The notes under the pieces were generated by a model. The model saw nothing but the letters and a program-made list of their open reading frames with translations. It had not been told where the DNA came from and ran no database searches. From Lunularia cruciata (taxonomy: Eukaryota; Streptophyta; Marchantiopsida; Lunulariales; Lunulariaceae): DNA of 64,000 nt. This document shows, one piece after another, positions 47,883 through 60,731 of this stretch (its first letter is position 1; every line of letters begins with the position of its first letter). The position numbers and the translations under genes were made by a program. Location of the stretch: positions 12,090,001 through 12,154,000 of the forward strand of contig OX419760.1 in assembly GCA_948567375.1 (NCBI GenBank), given 5' to 3'.

Positions 47883-50800
47883 TTACGCTGAGGCACCTGG
47901 ACCTAGAGGGGAGAAAGAAAGCATGGCACGTGGAGCAAATATGGGCGACTGTGACCGGATAGCTGATCGGGGAACTCTGCTCTCAGGAGGTAACAATGGC
48001 TTGGGGAATAATTTCGGGTCAGCAGGTGGTTTAGGAGGGAGATTGTGCGAGTGCTGAACAGCCTCTTTGCTAATGACTGGTGGTTCTGCGATAGGGCCCC
48101 CATAAAATATAGAAGGTCCAGTGTATACAAGGTTTTCAGGTATAAGAGATGAGCTAGGCAGGCTAGGAGAACCATCGTGTGTCGAGGATACGCTTGTTTG
48201 TGAAGGAGAAAATCTCTGCGAGGGAGAAAACCTCCCGGGAGCATACTCAGAGGACACAGGGTCATCGGACAATGAAGAAGGTGATGCAGATGGCTCTGGC
48301 CATGCGCGTCGACTGTTTTGCGTGTAAACAGACGTACTACTTGTTCCGGTGTAATCCCCGCCATCACCTCTCCCGCGTGGTTTATGAGGATTGTATCTTT
48401 TTGATGACCTGTTGTCCCAGTACAATGCAGCTTGTTTTCCCTCCTTAACAGATAAAGTGACGTGATCTGGTAGGACCCTTCCTCTTGATGGATACTGATT
48501 AATGCGAGGAAGTGCTCCATCACTTTCACCGCTTGACGCTTCGTACCCATCACTAGAAGCAGCTGGTCCACTCCATGCTCGGGAGAAGTCGGCTGAAGAA
48601 TGGGACAGCGCGTTCGCGTGGTGTGGAGGCAAATGCGTCCTGACGTGTGAGGCACCCACCACCACGATTGGAGCACCTGCTTCTTCTGATGTTCTGTTAC
48701 TTGGAACGGACATCCGGATCCCAGAAGTGGAAGAAGAAGGTCCAAAGCGCCGTTCGGCTGGCAGAGGACTCAAGGTAGTAGAATCAGTCAGAGTGTGACT
48801 TGGACTACTACAGCTGCTTCTACTTCGGGGCCCAACGTCAGTCGGTTCAGAATGAATGCTTGAATCATCTCTAGTGGTACGGATTGGAGGGAGGTCAACC
48901 TTCACAGATCCCAAAGACGAATCATCCCTAATTCTCCTTTTACTGTTGAGGTAGTCTGTACTCATGCTACTTCTGCTGCTCATGTTGCTGCTTGATGTAT
49001 AGTCCCCTTCAGCAAGACCATAGTCCCGAGGCCCTAACGTACGCAAGATAGAAGAGTTCTCTCTGGCCTTAGCTGCGGCTTTTGTTGCATCATCTGCGTT
49101 GAGCTTTGCAAGCTTCCAAGCGCTGATTCTCACTGTACCTTTCTTCTGTTTACTTTCATGTCTACCAAGGGCATTTCCATTGTCGGGATCAATTGTTGAT
49201 GGAACTCGTCCGGGCCCCAAATGCGGAACAACTTCATCCTGCATTTGGTGTCAACCTTTACGTCAAGGGGGGTGAAGGTACACATGAAGAACTCATTTCA
49301 AACATATACCAGTTATCCACCTAAGTAGATATCTCCAGGATGCTGGCTAGATAGTTACTGAGAAGTGAAAGAGCTATATTGCACACTGATTTCGTACTTG
49401 ATGTTCGACAAACACTCTCGGTGGTGTACACCAAGCCCCTCGACTATATTGAAGTCCCAGTGAGCTGGAACCACTTAATCCTGTCGCGGTCGAACTCGAT
49501 GGCGATGTTGGGATGCTATGGGGATCGCCTTCAATAGATAGGCCCTGCGGATCGTTTTGTGCTCTCATAGCCACCACGTACTCGTAAGTTGTAATCCCCT
49601 GAAGGAAAGAATCAGAGACATAATCATCACAACTCGTTTAGTGTGATAAACTCCAACAAACTGGCAATAGGTAGATTGTCACACTTGTAGAAGCAGATTG
49701 AACTCGTAACATCAGAGAAGTCTGTTTCCAGATGTGTGTACCTTCCTGATCAGTATTAGGTGGAAAAAGAAGAGCTCCCCCAGAGGTATTGAGGCAAGAA
49801 GAGAAACCAGCGTACAGATAGCCTGCAGTTATACAAGGTCAGTAGCATGGAATCCTCTACCTTAAACATGCAGCAGATGATGGTAGCTCAGCGCTAATTC
49901 TTCGCGGCACACTTTCTAATCTTGGTTTCAGGAAGGTGAAACACCACAGAGCCCACGATAGCTTGAACATGGACCTGAAACATTTAAGCTGAAATAACAC
50001 GATCGACTGTGGTCTCAGGGTAAAATTCATGGTAAAATTCTACTGCTTGGCAGATGAGAATGTGCGTGCTAATAAAGTAGGCAAATGCGCCACAGCTCAG
50101 GAATTCTTCACTGACCAATGAAACCTGACAACACAACACAACACACAATAGTCCAATCTACAATCAACAACAATCTAAAAAGCTAGTAGAAAGGTGAAGT
50201 CAAAGTTACCACAACTGTGGCGAAGGGTGCTCGTGAAAACCCATTGCCAAGCTTGTCGGTTATCTCGCGTTCTATGCCCCTCCTGTCGACAAAACATCGC
50301 ACTAGAACGGCGATTCCGACGAACCATTCCAAAACGAGCTGCAGGAGGGTAAACAACGCAAAGTGAACTTTTATTATATCGTTGTGACCCATCTAACTTG
50401 CAGTTTTAGACGCTTTTAAGGTTCGTGTCAAATCCCGGTAAGATGCAGAGGGAAGGAGACTGGCACCACTTACCAGAAATAGGCTTGTGGCCATGAGGGC
50501 TACAAAAGTATTGTAATTTTTCCTCCCAACGCAGTTATTCAGCCACTGCATGAACAGGCAATGTATGAATTGGGGAATAATTCAGCCACTGCATGAATCG
50601 AGAACACACAGGTCACAAGCACTAAAGTGCAGCTACAGAAGAAATGGCTCCTTATATATGATGTTACGTACTCGGCAGTGATGATCGAAACCGTCGACAC
50701 ACTTGTCGCAACTCCTACAATGCTTACTAAATTTCCGAACCTGCACATAGTTACAAGCAAGCGTCAAAAAAACATGCATGAAATTGTATTCATGTGCGAC

Positions 50801-52678
50801 GGTCTGTAAAGCAAGGATTGCCGACGCATACTAACAGCGCTTGACAGAAAGCACTCGGACTCTAAAACTCGTCTGAGGCCAACCGCTCGCTCGCTTACCT
50901 CCGCGTTGCATAAAGTGCAAAATAGAACATCCTCCTCCGCCACGGGCTGTTGCAACTTGAAGTCATCTCTACAACTGTCATCTTTCACAACCCATCCACA
51001 GAACAAACAGCAGATTGCCGACAATGAGAAAGGGTTTCTTTTTTTTTGCCACCCTACTCGCGGCTGATCTCCATAAGGCGTCTTCCGGTCAAAATGACTA
51101 TCAGAGGGCATGACCGAGGAACTTCTGGACGGTGTTGACAATCCTGGAGACATAGGACGGACGGTTTCCGAAGGAGTCATGCCGACAGAAGCTTCGGAGA
51201 AAGATCCCTTCCCAGTGTGTTTCGACAAGGGTTGACTCGCGAACACGCCAGGGTCAGCTGGGTCGATCGCAGAAGAGCGGACATACAGAAGGAACACCCC
51301 GAAGGCCTGAGTAGAAAGACGATTTTATACTGGTAAGCACAGAGACTCAACCAACAAGAAGGAAGGAACTGATAGATCAACGATGTGCGATTCTCCTTAA
51401 CATACCAGGGGGGAATAGGCTGCAATAACAGCATACTGAAGAGCGTGATACCACAAGAACGGAGCCAAAAAGACGTAGAAAGCTACTGCCAAGAGGAAGA
51501 AAACCGTGATAGCCACCACCTGAAAATCCGGACATTCTAGTTAGATTATGGATATTCAATCAGTTGATAGCAGAAAACTTTAGCACCATACAGAAGGCCC
51601 GAAGGCCTGACGGTTAAGTTCAACTGTCAGCTCTTATCTCTCCCGAGAAGGAAGGGAGGTCCCTCATCCCTTCAATGCGCAGTGGGACTTGGAAACAGGT
51701 AGTGCGACAGAAGCGCGCAGTTACCTTGGTGGAAATTAGACTTTTCATCCAGCAAGCCCATACTAGCAGGTCCCTTGCTGACCTTCCAGAATTGAGAATG
51801 AAGATCTGTCCTCTCGCTCGCAACAATGACAATGTGAGATGTACAACCTAACGTAGGAGGATGAACAAGAAGAGCCAATCACCCGTTTTAAACGAGGGGT
51901 CTCTGAACTCACTATACCATCAGGCACACGAGCAGTGCTGCTCACGTCACTATCGAGTCACGTAGAACAACAATCTTAACGCCCCAGGCGTGAAACCTCA
52001 AGGTGGTAACAATGTGAGGTCTTGAGAATGTCTACGCCTCGAAGTCAAAATTATGGCGGTATACATAATGCGTTCCATAAGAAGACCTTGTGATGACAAT
52101 GCGAACACACTCGACCACGACCGCAATTGAGCATTAGAAGGAAAGAGCCACAAGTAAACTGGTTCAAGATACGAGGGCCTGCGGCGGAAGTCGTGTCCTA
52201 AATTACCACTTCGCCTCTACGACCAGGGGTCAAGAGCCCTTGAAGAATTTCTGGCAGGACTATACTCGGTACTAACTCAGACCCCCAAGTCATAGGCATC
52301 TGACAGGCAAAGGTTCTCGGAAAAACCTCAGACACACATGATCAAGACAAAGCAGGATAATACTACACGTTACGAGGTAAAACCCATCCTAAATCTGGAA
52401 AGCACGGCTTCCATTTGAGCTCGTGTGGAAATTCTGATGTTTTCACATCGAGCTCTACATTTGTGGGCGACTTTGGCCTCCCGGGGACTCGTACGACTAC
52501 TCTTGACTAGCGTGTGATACTGGTATCAAAATGCAATTACTATGAAGAAAGCGCACACAAGTCTGTTCAGTTAAAAAGCCGCAAGAAAATCTCAGAGCAT
52601 GCATCCAAGAGATATCTTTAACGCACGGATGCACACTAGGAAATATCGTGGTCTGGAAAAGTAATGCCTGAGCAAATA

Positions 52679-52719
<41 letters not shown>

Positions 52720-53140
52720 GTATCACGGCGAGAGTGTACGCTGAGAGCGACAGTGAAGATTAACGACGGATCACGTGACTCTCACTCGAGGTAATCCGTC
52801 TCCGAATGATTGCTAGCATCGGAGTGAACATAAGGCCTGGAGTTTTAATGGTACAGGCTAGAAAACCCAAACGTGAATTTGTGGTAGCCATCGAAAGCAA
52901 TACAAACATTAGCTAAGATCGCCCTTGCTACATGGAGTTAAAATGAGGTTTTTACAAGTAGTTGAAGACGAGCATCAATCTCGCCTGAAGATGGACAGAA
53001 GCTTGTAATAATACAAATACCAGAGGACCTGATCACTTTGCGCTCTTCAATCTGCTTCTAAACAGTGATCGCTGGAGCCATTGCACTATACAAACCTGGA
53101 AGGTGTGAGCCGGAAGCTGCCAACCATGGCGCCGCACCAT
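47883..53140 (-). CDS. DHHC-type protein S-acyltransferase (palmitoyltransferase)
   Basis: Nine exons join without a frame error: 53140-53096, 51519-51406, 51306-50899, 50740-50672, 50545-50474, 50338-50210, 49822-49742, 49598-49398, 49238-47883, for 824 residues. It starts [15 protein letters not shown], the characteristic N-terminus of a plant PAT subgroup, which fixes the start codon. The zinc-finger DHHC domain is [16 protein letters not shown] (residues 196-211) with [11 protein letters not shown] after it; DHHC is 208-211, and Cys211 forms the acyl intermediate. Four membrane spans are visible (about 16-38, 40-60, 225-250, 275-301). The TTxE-like [13 protein letters not shown] follows the last. 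The 450-residue tail is Ser/Pro-rich and likely cytosolic; it includes [19 protein letters not shown], conserved in this subgroup. Expected at Golgi, endosome or plasma membrane. Intron 1 is long (1,576 bp) and holds a 36-base G run. Confidence 0.95.
52683..52718. repeat. Poly-G run of 36 bases in intron 1 of the S-acyltransferase gene
   Basis: Uninterrupted 36 G on the plus strand, hence 36 C in the sense transcript. Length is likely to be imprecise, since sequencers handle such runs poorly. Confidence 0.9.
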
Positions 53141-54432
53141 TTCCACGGCGTGCTGAGGGTGCACGCCTGTGCTGCACCGCCTGCATTCGTAGATCCTGCG
53201 AGCTTCTCCTCTCACCGAACCTCAGGACAGGAAAAATCCCCGACCCCTGAGGGAACAACCATCCCTTCCACGTACTCACAAAGTACAACTTCCTCCCTCC
53301 TGTTCCCTGCTATCGTTCTATTCCCTGATAAAACCACCATCGCACACCCGCCATTGCGCCTTTCCACCCCATTTACCAATCCCTGAGGTCATAGACATTT
53401 TTTCTTCATTTCTTTCCTTCGAGGCAACTGCCAGACAATTCCGTTTCAATCCCCTCCATTCATTTTCAATATTCTTCAAAACTCGTCTCCAACATCCTCA
53501 TCTTCGGCCTCTGCTCCTCTCCCGTTCCCCGCCTCCGCAATTTTGCATTTACAAGTTCGTCCTCCCAACTCCACTCCATCCCATCCTCCTCAAACAAAAT
53601 ATCCACAACACCAACCACTCACAACTTGCACTTTACCGGGCTCATACCCACGTACTACCATCTCATCAATGCCTCGTGACTATCTCAACAAAACGAGAAA
53701 CGAACGAGTGATGAATACGAGGAAGATTGGCAAAAAGAGTAAGCGCCAGGCTTGGCTGGCAAGCAAAATACCTTGGATGCCCAGGGAATGAAGGGGTGAG
53801 TGGGAGAAGAACTGCTGCAGTGTCGACGAGGGAGAGGATATGGAGAGAAGAGTAGAGGAACAGGAGAGAAATAGCACAAGCAGAGAGACAGACACCAGGG
53901 CAGATAAGACAGAAGAAGGAGAAGGAAGGAACAAAGGCAGCGCTCGCTTTTGTCACGAGGAAAAGAGGAACTGCAGCAGCAGCGAAGGGAAGCGCTCGAG
54001 GGTAACATTCACGACCAGTAACAATGACGAGCGCGGAACGGTAATTTCCCCAATTTCAGCACGCGATTCCCAGGACGAAATTGTTTTAACGGCCATGCAA
54101 CGCACGCAAGTCAAAGGCTCGGCCGGCCAGTTGTCCACACTCTCAGAGGCCAGTTATTGTCCCCCGTCAAGTCAGTAAGTACGCTGCTAAAACGTAGCAT
54201 CCTCCTCCCCACAAGAGGCGGTAGTGTAGTTCCATAATGCAGTAGATGCTTCCCGCGGACTCACTGGATCCGATTTTGCCTTTCCTGATCCGTCGGTTAC
54301 ACGGACTGCATCTTTAACTTTTGGTCGTGTCCGGATTTGGCTCCCTTTGCTTTTCGGACTTCCGGACCAAACCCCACACCCTTTGCCACGGCTGGACTTC
54401 CAACTCCCACATCCAAATTTACATTACATTTT
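53141..54432. other. 5' UTR/promoter region of the S-acyltransferase gene
   Basis: Upstream of the minus-strand ATG at 53140. Pyrimidine-rich from about 53260 to 53640 on the plus strand (purine-rich leader in the sense direction), then A/G-rich to about 54000. The open frames here are low-complexity and not credible genes. Confidence 0.4.
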
Positions 54433-55161
54433 GACCAGCGAATAGTCAGACTGTACAGTACCCAAATTTGGCATTTCGAGGTAACGGTACCCAAGTTAGC
54501 CAAAAGAATTAGAGGAACCTCGGATGCTACGTGGACCAAATACAAACCAGTTTATTACAGTTGGCAGCAGAAGAGGCGGGTGGTGGCAAGCGATGTTCTT
54601 GTGTCTCAATTATTGGCACCGCGCAACAATGGATAATCTACGTAGTCAAGCCGACGCGAGGGATTGCGACCTGGGTTCAGAGGACTCGGGTTGGGTTCGG
54701 GAGTTGGGGATTTCTGGTGGGATCAGTATAGTCGGTTGGAGTCGAGGATTTCGGGTTTAGATCAACCGACTCGGGTTTTGATAAAAGTGGGGTACTGAGT
54801 TTTAGTAAATTATCATTAATTGAATTAGCGGCATTTTATAAACTGTAATTATTCTTCGTCCCTAGAGTAACAAATTGTTGAAAAGCAGCTTTTTCTAAAC
54901 TATGAGATTTCAAATATCTGAATGATGGACTCAAAAACAGGTTCAATTTCCAGATCAATCGTGAACTGTGGTGCTTTCTTTTGAAAACCCACCCCATCCG
55001 CTACTATGCGCAATTAGAAGAGCAATCTTATGTGTTCGTAAAAGTAGTTGCCACATATGACTGAATCTGCCACGTCAAGAGGTACAGTCAAACTTGGGTA
55101 CCGTTAACTGGAAGTGCCAAATTAAGAGTACTGTTATATCCTTCTCTGACATTTTGACTGG
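54433..55161. mobile_element. Possible MITE-like element with long imperfect inverted repeats
   Basis: The segment 54452-54535 (ACAGTACCC, AATTTGGCATTTC, TAACGGTACCCAAGTT, ACGTGG) recurs in reverse complement at 55140-55064 with the same blocks in order. Similarity fades outward near CCAG...GTCAGA on both sides. The 500-bp centre is AT-richer and has no coding capacity. Exact ends and target duplication not determined. Confidence 0.5.
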
Positions 55162-57098
55162 ATGACACCGCTTTCTTTAGATCTCACAGTCCGTATGCCG
55201 ATGCGACCACCGCACAAAATTACCGTATACTACGTGTAGTTTCCCTTAGGAGACGTTCCTACGTGTAAAAGTCTATCTGCTCGTCCGGGGTGGAATAATT
55301 AGGGAGCTCTAGGGACTATAGATGTCGTCATCCTTTCGCGAAAAGAGGAATTTTGCATCCAGTGTGTTGGGTTCTAAATGGAGATATAGATGAGGTCAGG
55401 CCTTGTACTCAGAAATTCTTCAGAGCCCGCTAGATTTACTCTTTCTTCGCATAGGAGGAAAGTCAAAGTGGATTGCTCAACAGAGTCTAAAACCTGATGT
55501 AGAGGAACAAGACTAAGCAAGACGTTTTTATAAAAGCTAAGCTTAGAGAATCTTCACGATCACCACAGTGAGGTCTTGCTTGTGAAGGTTTGGGGTATCT
55601 TAGGAATTATCATACATGAAAAGAACTACCACTTTCTGAATGGAATGCAATTTACATGAATTTCACGTATATCTTTGACTAACATATGTATATGAAGTAC
55701 AAGACGTAAGATGTAAAATCCGAGGTGAAATGCAATTGGTGGGATACTGGAGGTGGTGAGGTGGACCACAAGGCAATGAGTTTTATAGGGGCTGGATTGG
55801 CCTGGACTCAGCCGTATGTTATTCACAATGAAAGAGTATTGATAAAGTTTGAAGGAACAAGCTGAAATTTCATTTAAATGAAATAGCATGCATGATTCAT
55901 GTAAAGCATAATGTTCTGGTTAGAAGATTGTTCTCTATTATCAGATATTCTACCATTACTCTAATAAGTTATTGATGGGATGAGGGTACCCCAAATCCAT
56001 TTTACTTCTATAACCATTTGAGTAATAATACCTATCCCAGAATGAGCACTGAAGCATCGCCTGGTTCAAGAGCGCGAAGATCGTGTTCGAGTTTTTAAGG
56101 TAGAACATACCTTGCTTATCATTCTACGAATCAACTTGGAGTCTCTCTCTCGCATTCTGCTAAAAGGAGAAGCGCTTTGCTAGCAGACTGCTAAGAAGAG
56201 TTTGAAGAACACACCAATACAAGATCTGATCTTGTTCGTGATCTTGTTCGTGTAATCCACCTTTAGACGAAGTATAAGCAAACAAATTATTAATTAATCA
56301 ACGGCTAATTTTACATTGAATAGATATTTTAGACACGTTTATAAAATATTTAAGTTAAACAACATATTCAGTTGTTGGTTTCGAGCAGCCACAGTATACT
56401 TCTTATTACATTGAGTAGTAATCAGGAACAGTGATGTTGTACACATTGTCAAATTACTCGCTCACAGGAGAACAGTTGCAGCAGGAATGCAGCAAGACGC
56501 ACACTTATCTTATCTGATTTTAAATTTGGTATACCATCTGTTTAATGTGATAGTGTAATGGTCCATGATATTATGACGCATTTCTTTTGGAAGAGGTAGA
56601 ATGGAGAAACTGGACTTCACTTATTCGTTGTCATGGGGAAGAGTTTTGCATGCTTCCATCAATCTGGAGACCTGACGACATTGCACCGTTGAAACATGAA
56701 TAGAAGACGGAAGATTATGCTCCACCCGCAACTTCTGAAAATCTGATACTTAACGTGGTGGAAACAGGACATGAATTCTGTGGATCCGATTCTTATTTGT
56801 AAATTCGCACGTGTGAAATAATATTCATGCACTTCTCTCATGCGACAAGAAATCAGTATCAGACTATATTACGTTTTGTTTCAGCGCAAGATAGCACCCT
56901 ATTCATCACACCCTATTACGAGGTGTGGTAAACAAGGGAAAAGAACAATTAGAGCTGATCAGCTTGTAGATTCGTATAGTAGAGCCTCCGTATGAATCAG
57001 TCTGTCCATTGGTTCGTGTAGACCCATTCAATGGGAACAGAGAACCACTGTACTGTACCGTTGGTTTGGTCGCCAGCATGCAGATGGCCTGTATTCAC

Positions 57099-57127
57099 CT
57101 ACCTACCTCTAGGTTAGGGGTAGGTAG
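57099..57127. other. Hairpin, perfect 9-bp stem
   Basis: CTACCTACC at 57099-57107 pairs with GGTAGGTAG at 57119-57127 across an 11-base loop. No U-tract or gene end gives it a role. Confidence 0.6.
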
Positions 57128-57263
57128 ACACTCTTTACGGCTCTGCCTTAACATAAAAATGGAGAGTACTGCTGTAGTTAGTTGTAGCTACTTCTAGCTA
57201 GTTAAGACGACTGAGGTCATGTACCGTTTACTAGTACTCACAAACGATCCGTTTCTACACAGG

Positions 57264-57320
57264 CGTCCTTTCTCCTGGGGGATGCTATGCCCACGTCCTT
57301 TCTCCTGGGGGATGCTATGC
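57264..57320. repeat. Direct duplication, 27 bp repeated at 30-bp spacing
   Basis: The 27-base segment starting CGTCCTTTCTCCTGGGGG occurs identically at 57264 and 57294. Confidence 0.95.
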
Positions 57321-59227
57321 TTCTCTATTATCTCTATTTTCTGGGAACATGAAAACGTAATCACATCGTAGATCTCCTCCAGTAGTTCAGGATATCATGA
57401 ATTGACGATTACTTTGTATGTCGTCTGCTTTTCCTCATGTGAAGTTCGTATCGTTTTGCACTTCATCGAAAGGAGGTTTTACCTGTTAGAGCTTTTTGTT
57501 AGAGATATTTACTGACACTCGTGAACTCTTGAGACATTGATGGGCTCATCTTACAGAAGGTTTTCCTTGAACCACAACTCTGCGTTCCATCCCAGCATGT
57601 CGTTGATTTTGTCTCCTCGAGCATACTGATGCTTTACGAGACATCTACTTTAATTATTCGATGTCGGTTGGTTTTGCTTCACAGTTATTGGCATCTACTC
57701 CACGTAGATGAACGATCTCTTGTTGGCGTTATTAGGGTTTACTCACATCCACAAGTCGATCTCTACTGTAGTGAGGAATAGAACGATTCCTCCCTGAATA
57801 CACGCCCTGAGTAAAACACACCATAAACGTAACGGCCTGACTTCGTGTTGCCGTATCTGCATCAGATCGGTAACTCAGACGCGTATCAACTTCTCCCATG
57901 ACTCACGCTAAGTTGATCCGCTACAAATGCTAAGTTTGAGTCCGATGAATCCGATGCATCAACATCCAACATTCCATCAGGGTCCTTTGGATCGGTTAAT
58001 TTGAAGACCAAGAATCACGAATGACGATTTCTGGACATAGCTTTCGTCATTCTTTGGTTCTTCTTAGCATTACCTGAGTGAACGTAATATGTCATGATTG
58101 ATATGCGTAGTGGATGACGTATATGTGTGTTGGAGAAAAGTCTCTCGGGCAAGACATAAGATGATGTGTAGGTTTGCCAACAACCTACACTCGAGAACAA
58201 TCAGACAAGTCCATTAAATCATTTGAAATGATGAGTTGTTCGATGTGAAAAATCTGTCCACCATGAAGCACATGATGCGGATTCATATCATTTTCTGGAT
58301 GAAAAGGTGACATTTTCATGATAGACTACTTGACATATTTGTGGATCCTAGGCACATTTGCCTTGAAGAAATTATTTTCCTTGTTCAAAAGTATTAAGCT
58401 ACTTGTGGAACAGGAATCATATTTATATGATTGATTTATTGTAAGGCAACCTGGTTGAATTTCGGAAACGTTGGGTAGAACTGCAGTATTTTACTTTGAA
58501 ACATTGTTTCCATCTATGAGCAGGTGGTATATGGAAAGTTGAGAGTTACTACGGAATTCGTAAAGGTGGTGGTGAACCTTCTAAGAACTGAGTCATTGGC
58601 ATGAGAAGGCGGGAGCAATAGAGACCATTGCCTCTAGAGGAAAGGAAGACCACTACACACTAAGGTTGTCCTCCGATGCCTTTGTCCCTTTGGCAATAGA
58701 GATTTTTGGGCGCCTTCATCACCACTTTGATTGTCTCCTCAAGGATGTAACTTGAAGTTCATTTTGGCGGAGAGAGGTATTGTCGGTCTCTCTAGTCATG
58801 TTCACATCATATTACCAAACTCATGTGTCTCTTCAAGGATGAAGCTCAAAATCATTGCAGTGGAGAGAGAGACATTGCTGATCGTTCTAGCCATGTTCAC
58901 ATCATATTACTTACAGTGCGTATCAATCATATTGCAACACGCTCAGGCTTTGGATGTTCACCGATTATTGAAAGCTGATGAGCACACCCAACACAACTAG
59001 GATACTCCTCCCTTGACCAGGTATACCATTGGAGGATCTCTACCATACTGCTTATGAGATACTATACTCCTTTACTTTCATTGGTGCTTGTTGTTACACT
59101 CTTTTTTCCTTATGGAAGTTTGAATTTGATTCTTGTTTGTTTTTTTTCAAGACCTCTTAGGATAGTCGTGCGTTGTGTTCCTTTTTCCTTTCGCATTTAT
59201 GTGTGCTTTGTATTCCTTTATTATTTA

Positions 59228-59231
<4 letters not shown>

Positions 59232-59265
<34 letters not shown>
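59232..59265. repeat. (TA)n microsatellite, about 17 units
   Basis: Uninterrupted alternating TA within an AT-rich stretch. Confidence 0.97.
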
Positions 59266-59266
<1 letters not shown>

Positions 59267-60680
59267 CATGACATAGTCTCATGTGTCAAGAAATATATAT
59301 ACTAGAATATATATGTATAAGATACAAAGCAAGGAACAGAGCCTCTTAATCCAGGAGCTATTCAGTTCTTAACAAGATTAGCAAACTCAAAATCTATAAA
59401 CTACAGTGTAGTTAGACTGGAAGTTTGAGTCAATTTTGTAATTTCAGTCTCTTTCTCTCCTTATTATCAGATTGACTTTATTGCTATTTTCTGACTCGAT
59501 TTATGTAAAATGTACAGTAGTGTAACTACTATCGAGATATTTACGCAAATATCGGACAAATAGAATGATACACGTGATGCAAACTCCTGTTACCGTCACC
59601 CATTCATGTACTAAGTACACTTAGGCCCATTGTCACTAGGAACCTAGCATGACGGTCCAGTAAGCTTGAGCTTCTTCCTAAAAGTGACATAATTTCTTCT
59701 TTTACTATTTTGAATACTTTAGCGAGATCCTCTATACCATTTTTTCTGTGAGAAAATTGCATTTATACTAAGGAAGTTTCTTGAAGTGGTCACTCTTCCT
59801 AGAAGCAGATTTTACTCGAAATATTCTGACTTTTGAATGAACACAAGGGATGCATTTTCTCCTTTTCTTACTTGAATCTTTTGTGAGTTTATTTATATCA
59901 CTCTTTCTATGAGAAAATGGTATCTAGAGAAACGAAACGCATTGAAGTGGTCTTTCTTACACTGCAGTAATCAGATGCATCAAGAATAAAGATATTTAAA
60001 TGATGTTCATCCTCTACCTTGCCGACCCCTGAAAAGATCAGATCACCTTTCCCATGACTCCCCAAAAAGCCATCATTTTCAAACAGTGCTTTCTGAGTAA
60101 GAGATTGCTTTAACATACTGGGGATTTTTAATGTGCACCCATTTAAGTAGCAATGATGTCTAATATAAAGCATTGCAAAGGAAAGCCCAAGGGGTATTGC
60201 AGCACGTGGGGAAAAGGGAAACCGGCGTGAAACCGATAGCGTTATGATCTTCTACGACATGTAGCTCTAGGGATCTTAGTAGTTCCTTTGAAATCTGATC
60301 CGGCTCAAGTTCGTTGGCCTAACGTACAGACGTGGTTGTGATTGGAGTCAGAGCCAATTATGTCGCCAGTGGGCATTGCGATCTGAATTAAGGATTTGAT
60401 GAAAAAGTAGAAAATTCCTGAAGACAGCTCCCGTAAACCCTGCGCCAAGATTCACCTTACATCTGTTGTCCTCTCAAGGAGACTGTTGTTTAAGTGGAAA
60501 AACTGCTAAATTAAGAAGGAAACTAGTTTAATTTGTAGCTAGAGTCAAATTAATAAGGAAAGTTTGTCTTGATATTGTACAGCATCTCATTTATGTGTTT
60601 GATGCTTACTTAGACCAATCCAAAATGTATTTCACATGTATAAACAATATTGATATCCTCTGCTTGCTCTACATCACCCT

Positions 60681-60731
60681 AGGTTAGAAGATTTGCCTAT
60701 TTATGTAGGTTAGAAGATTTGCCTATTTTTG
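60681..60731. repeat. Direct duplication, 26-bp period, two copies
   Basis: AGGTTAGAAGATTTGCCTAT occurs at 60681 and 60707. Confidence 0.93.

Noticed and set aside
47903-48745. 280-codon open frame on the minus strand
   Set aside because: Out-of-frame shadow of the last exon of the S-acyltransferase gene, which is supported by splice sites and family similarity.
49930-50130. Possible exon of the S-acyltransferase gene (VSLVSEEF...)
   Set aside because: The conserved segment expected between exons 6 and 8 is found intact at 49822-49742 with proper splice sites, so this is intron.
53543-54178. Overlapping frames of about 80-112 codons on both strands
   Set aside because: Compositionally biased sequence in the leader of the S-acyltransferase gene, with no conserved motifs.
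57099-57127. Transcription terminator or tRNA fragment
   Set aside because: Stem too short, no T tract, no cloverleaf; kept only as a hairpin.
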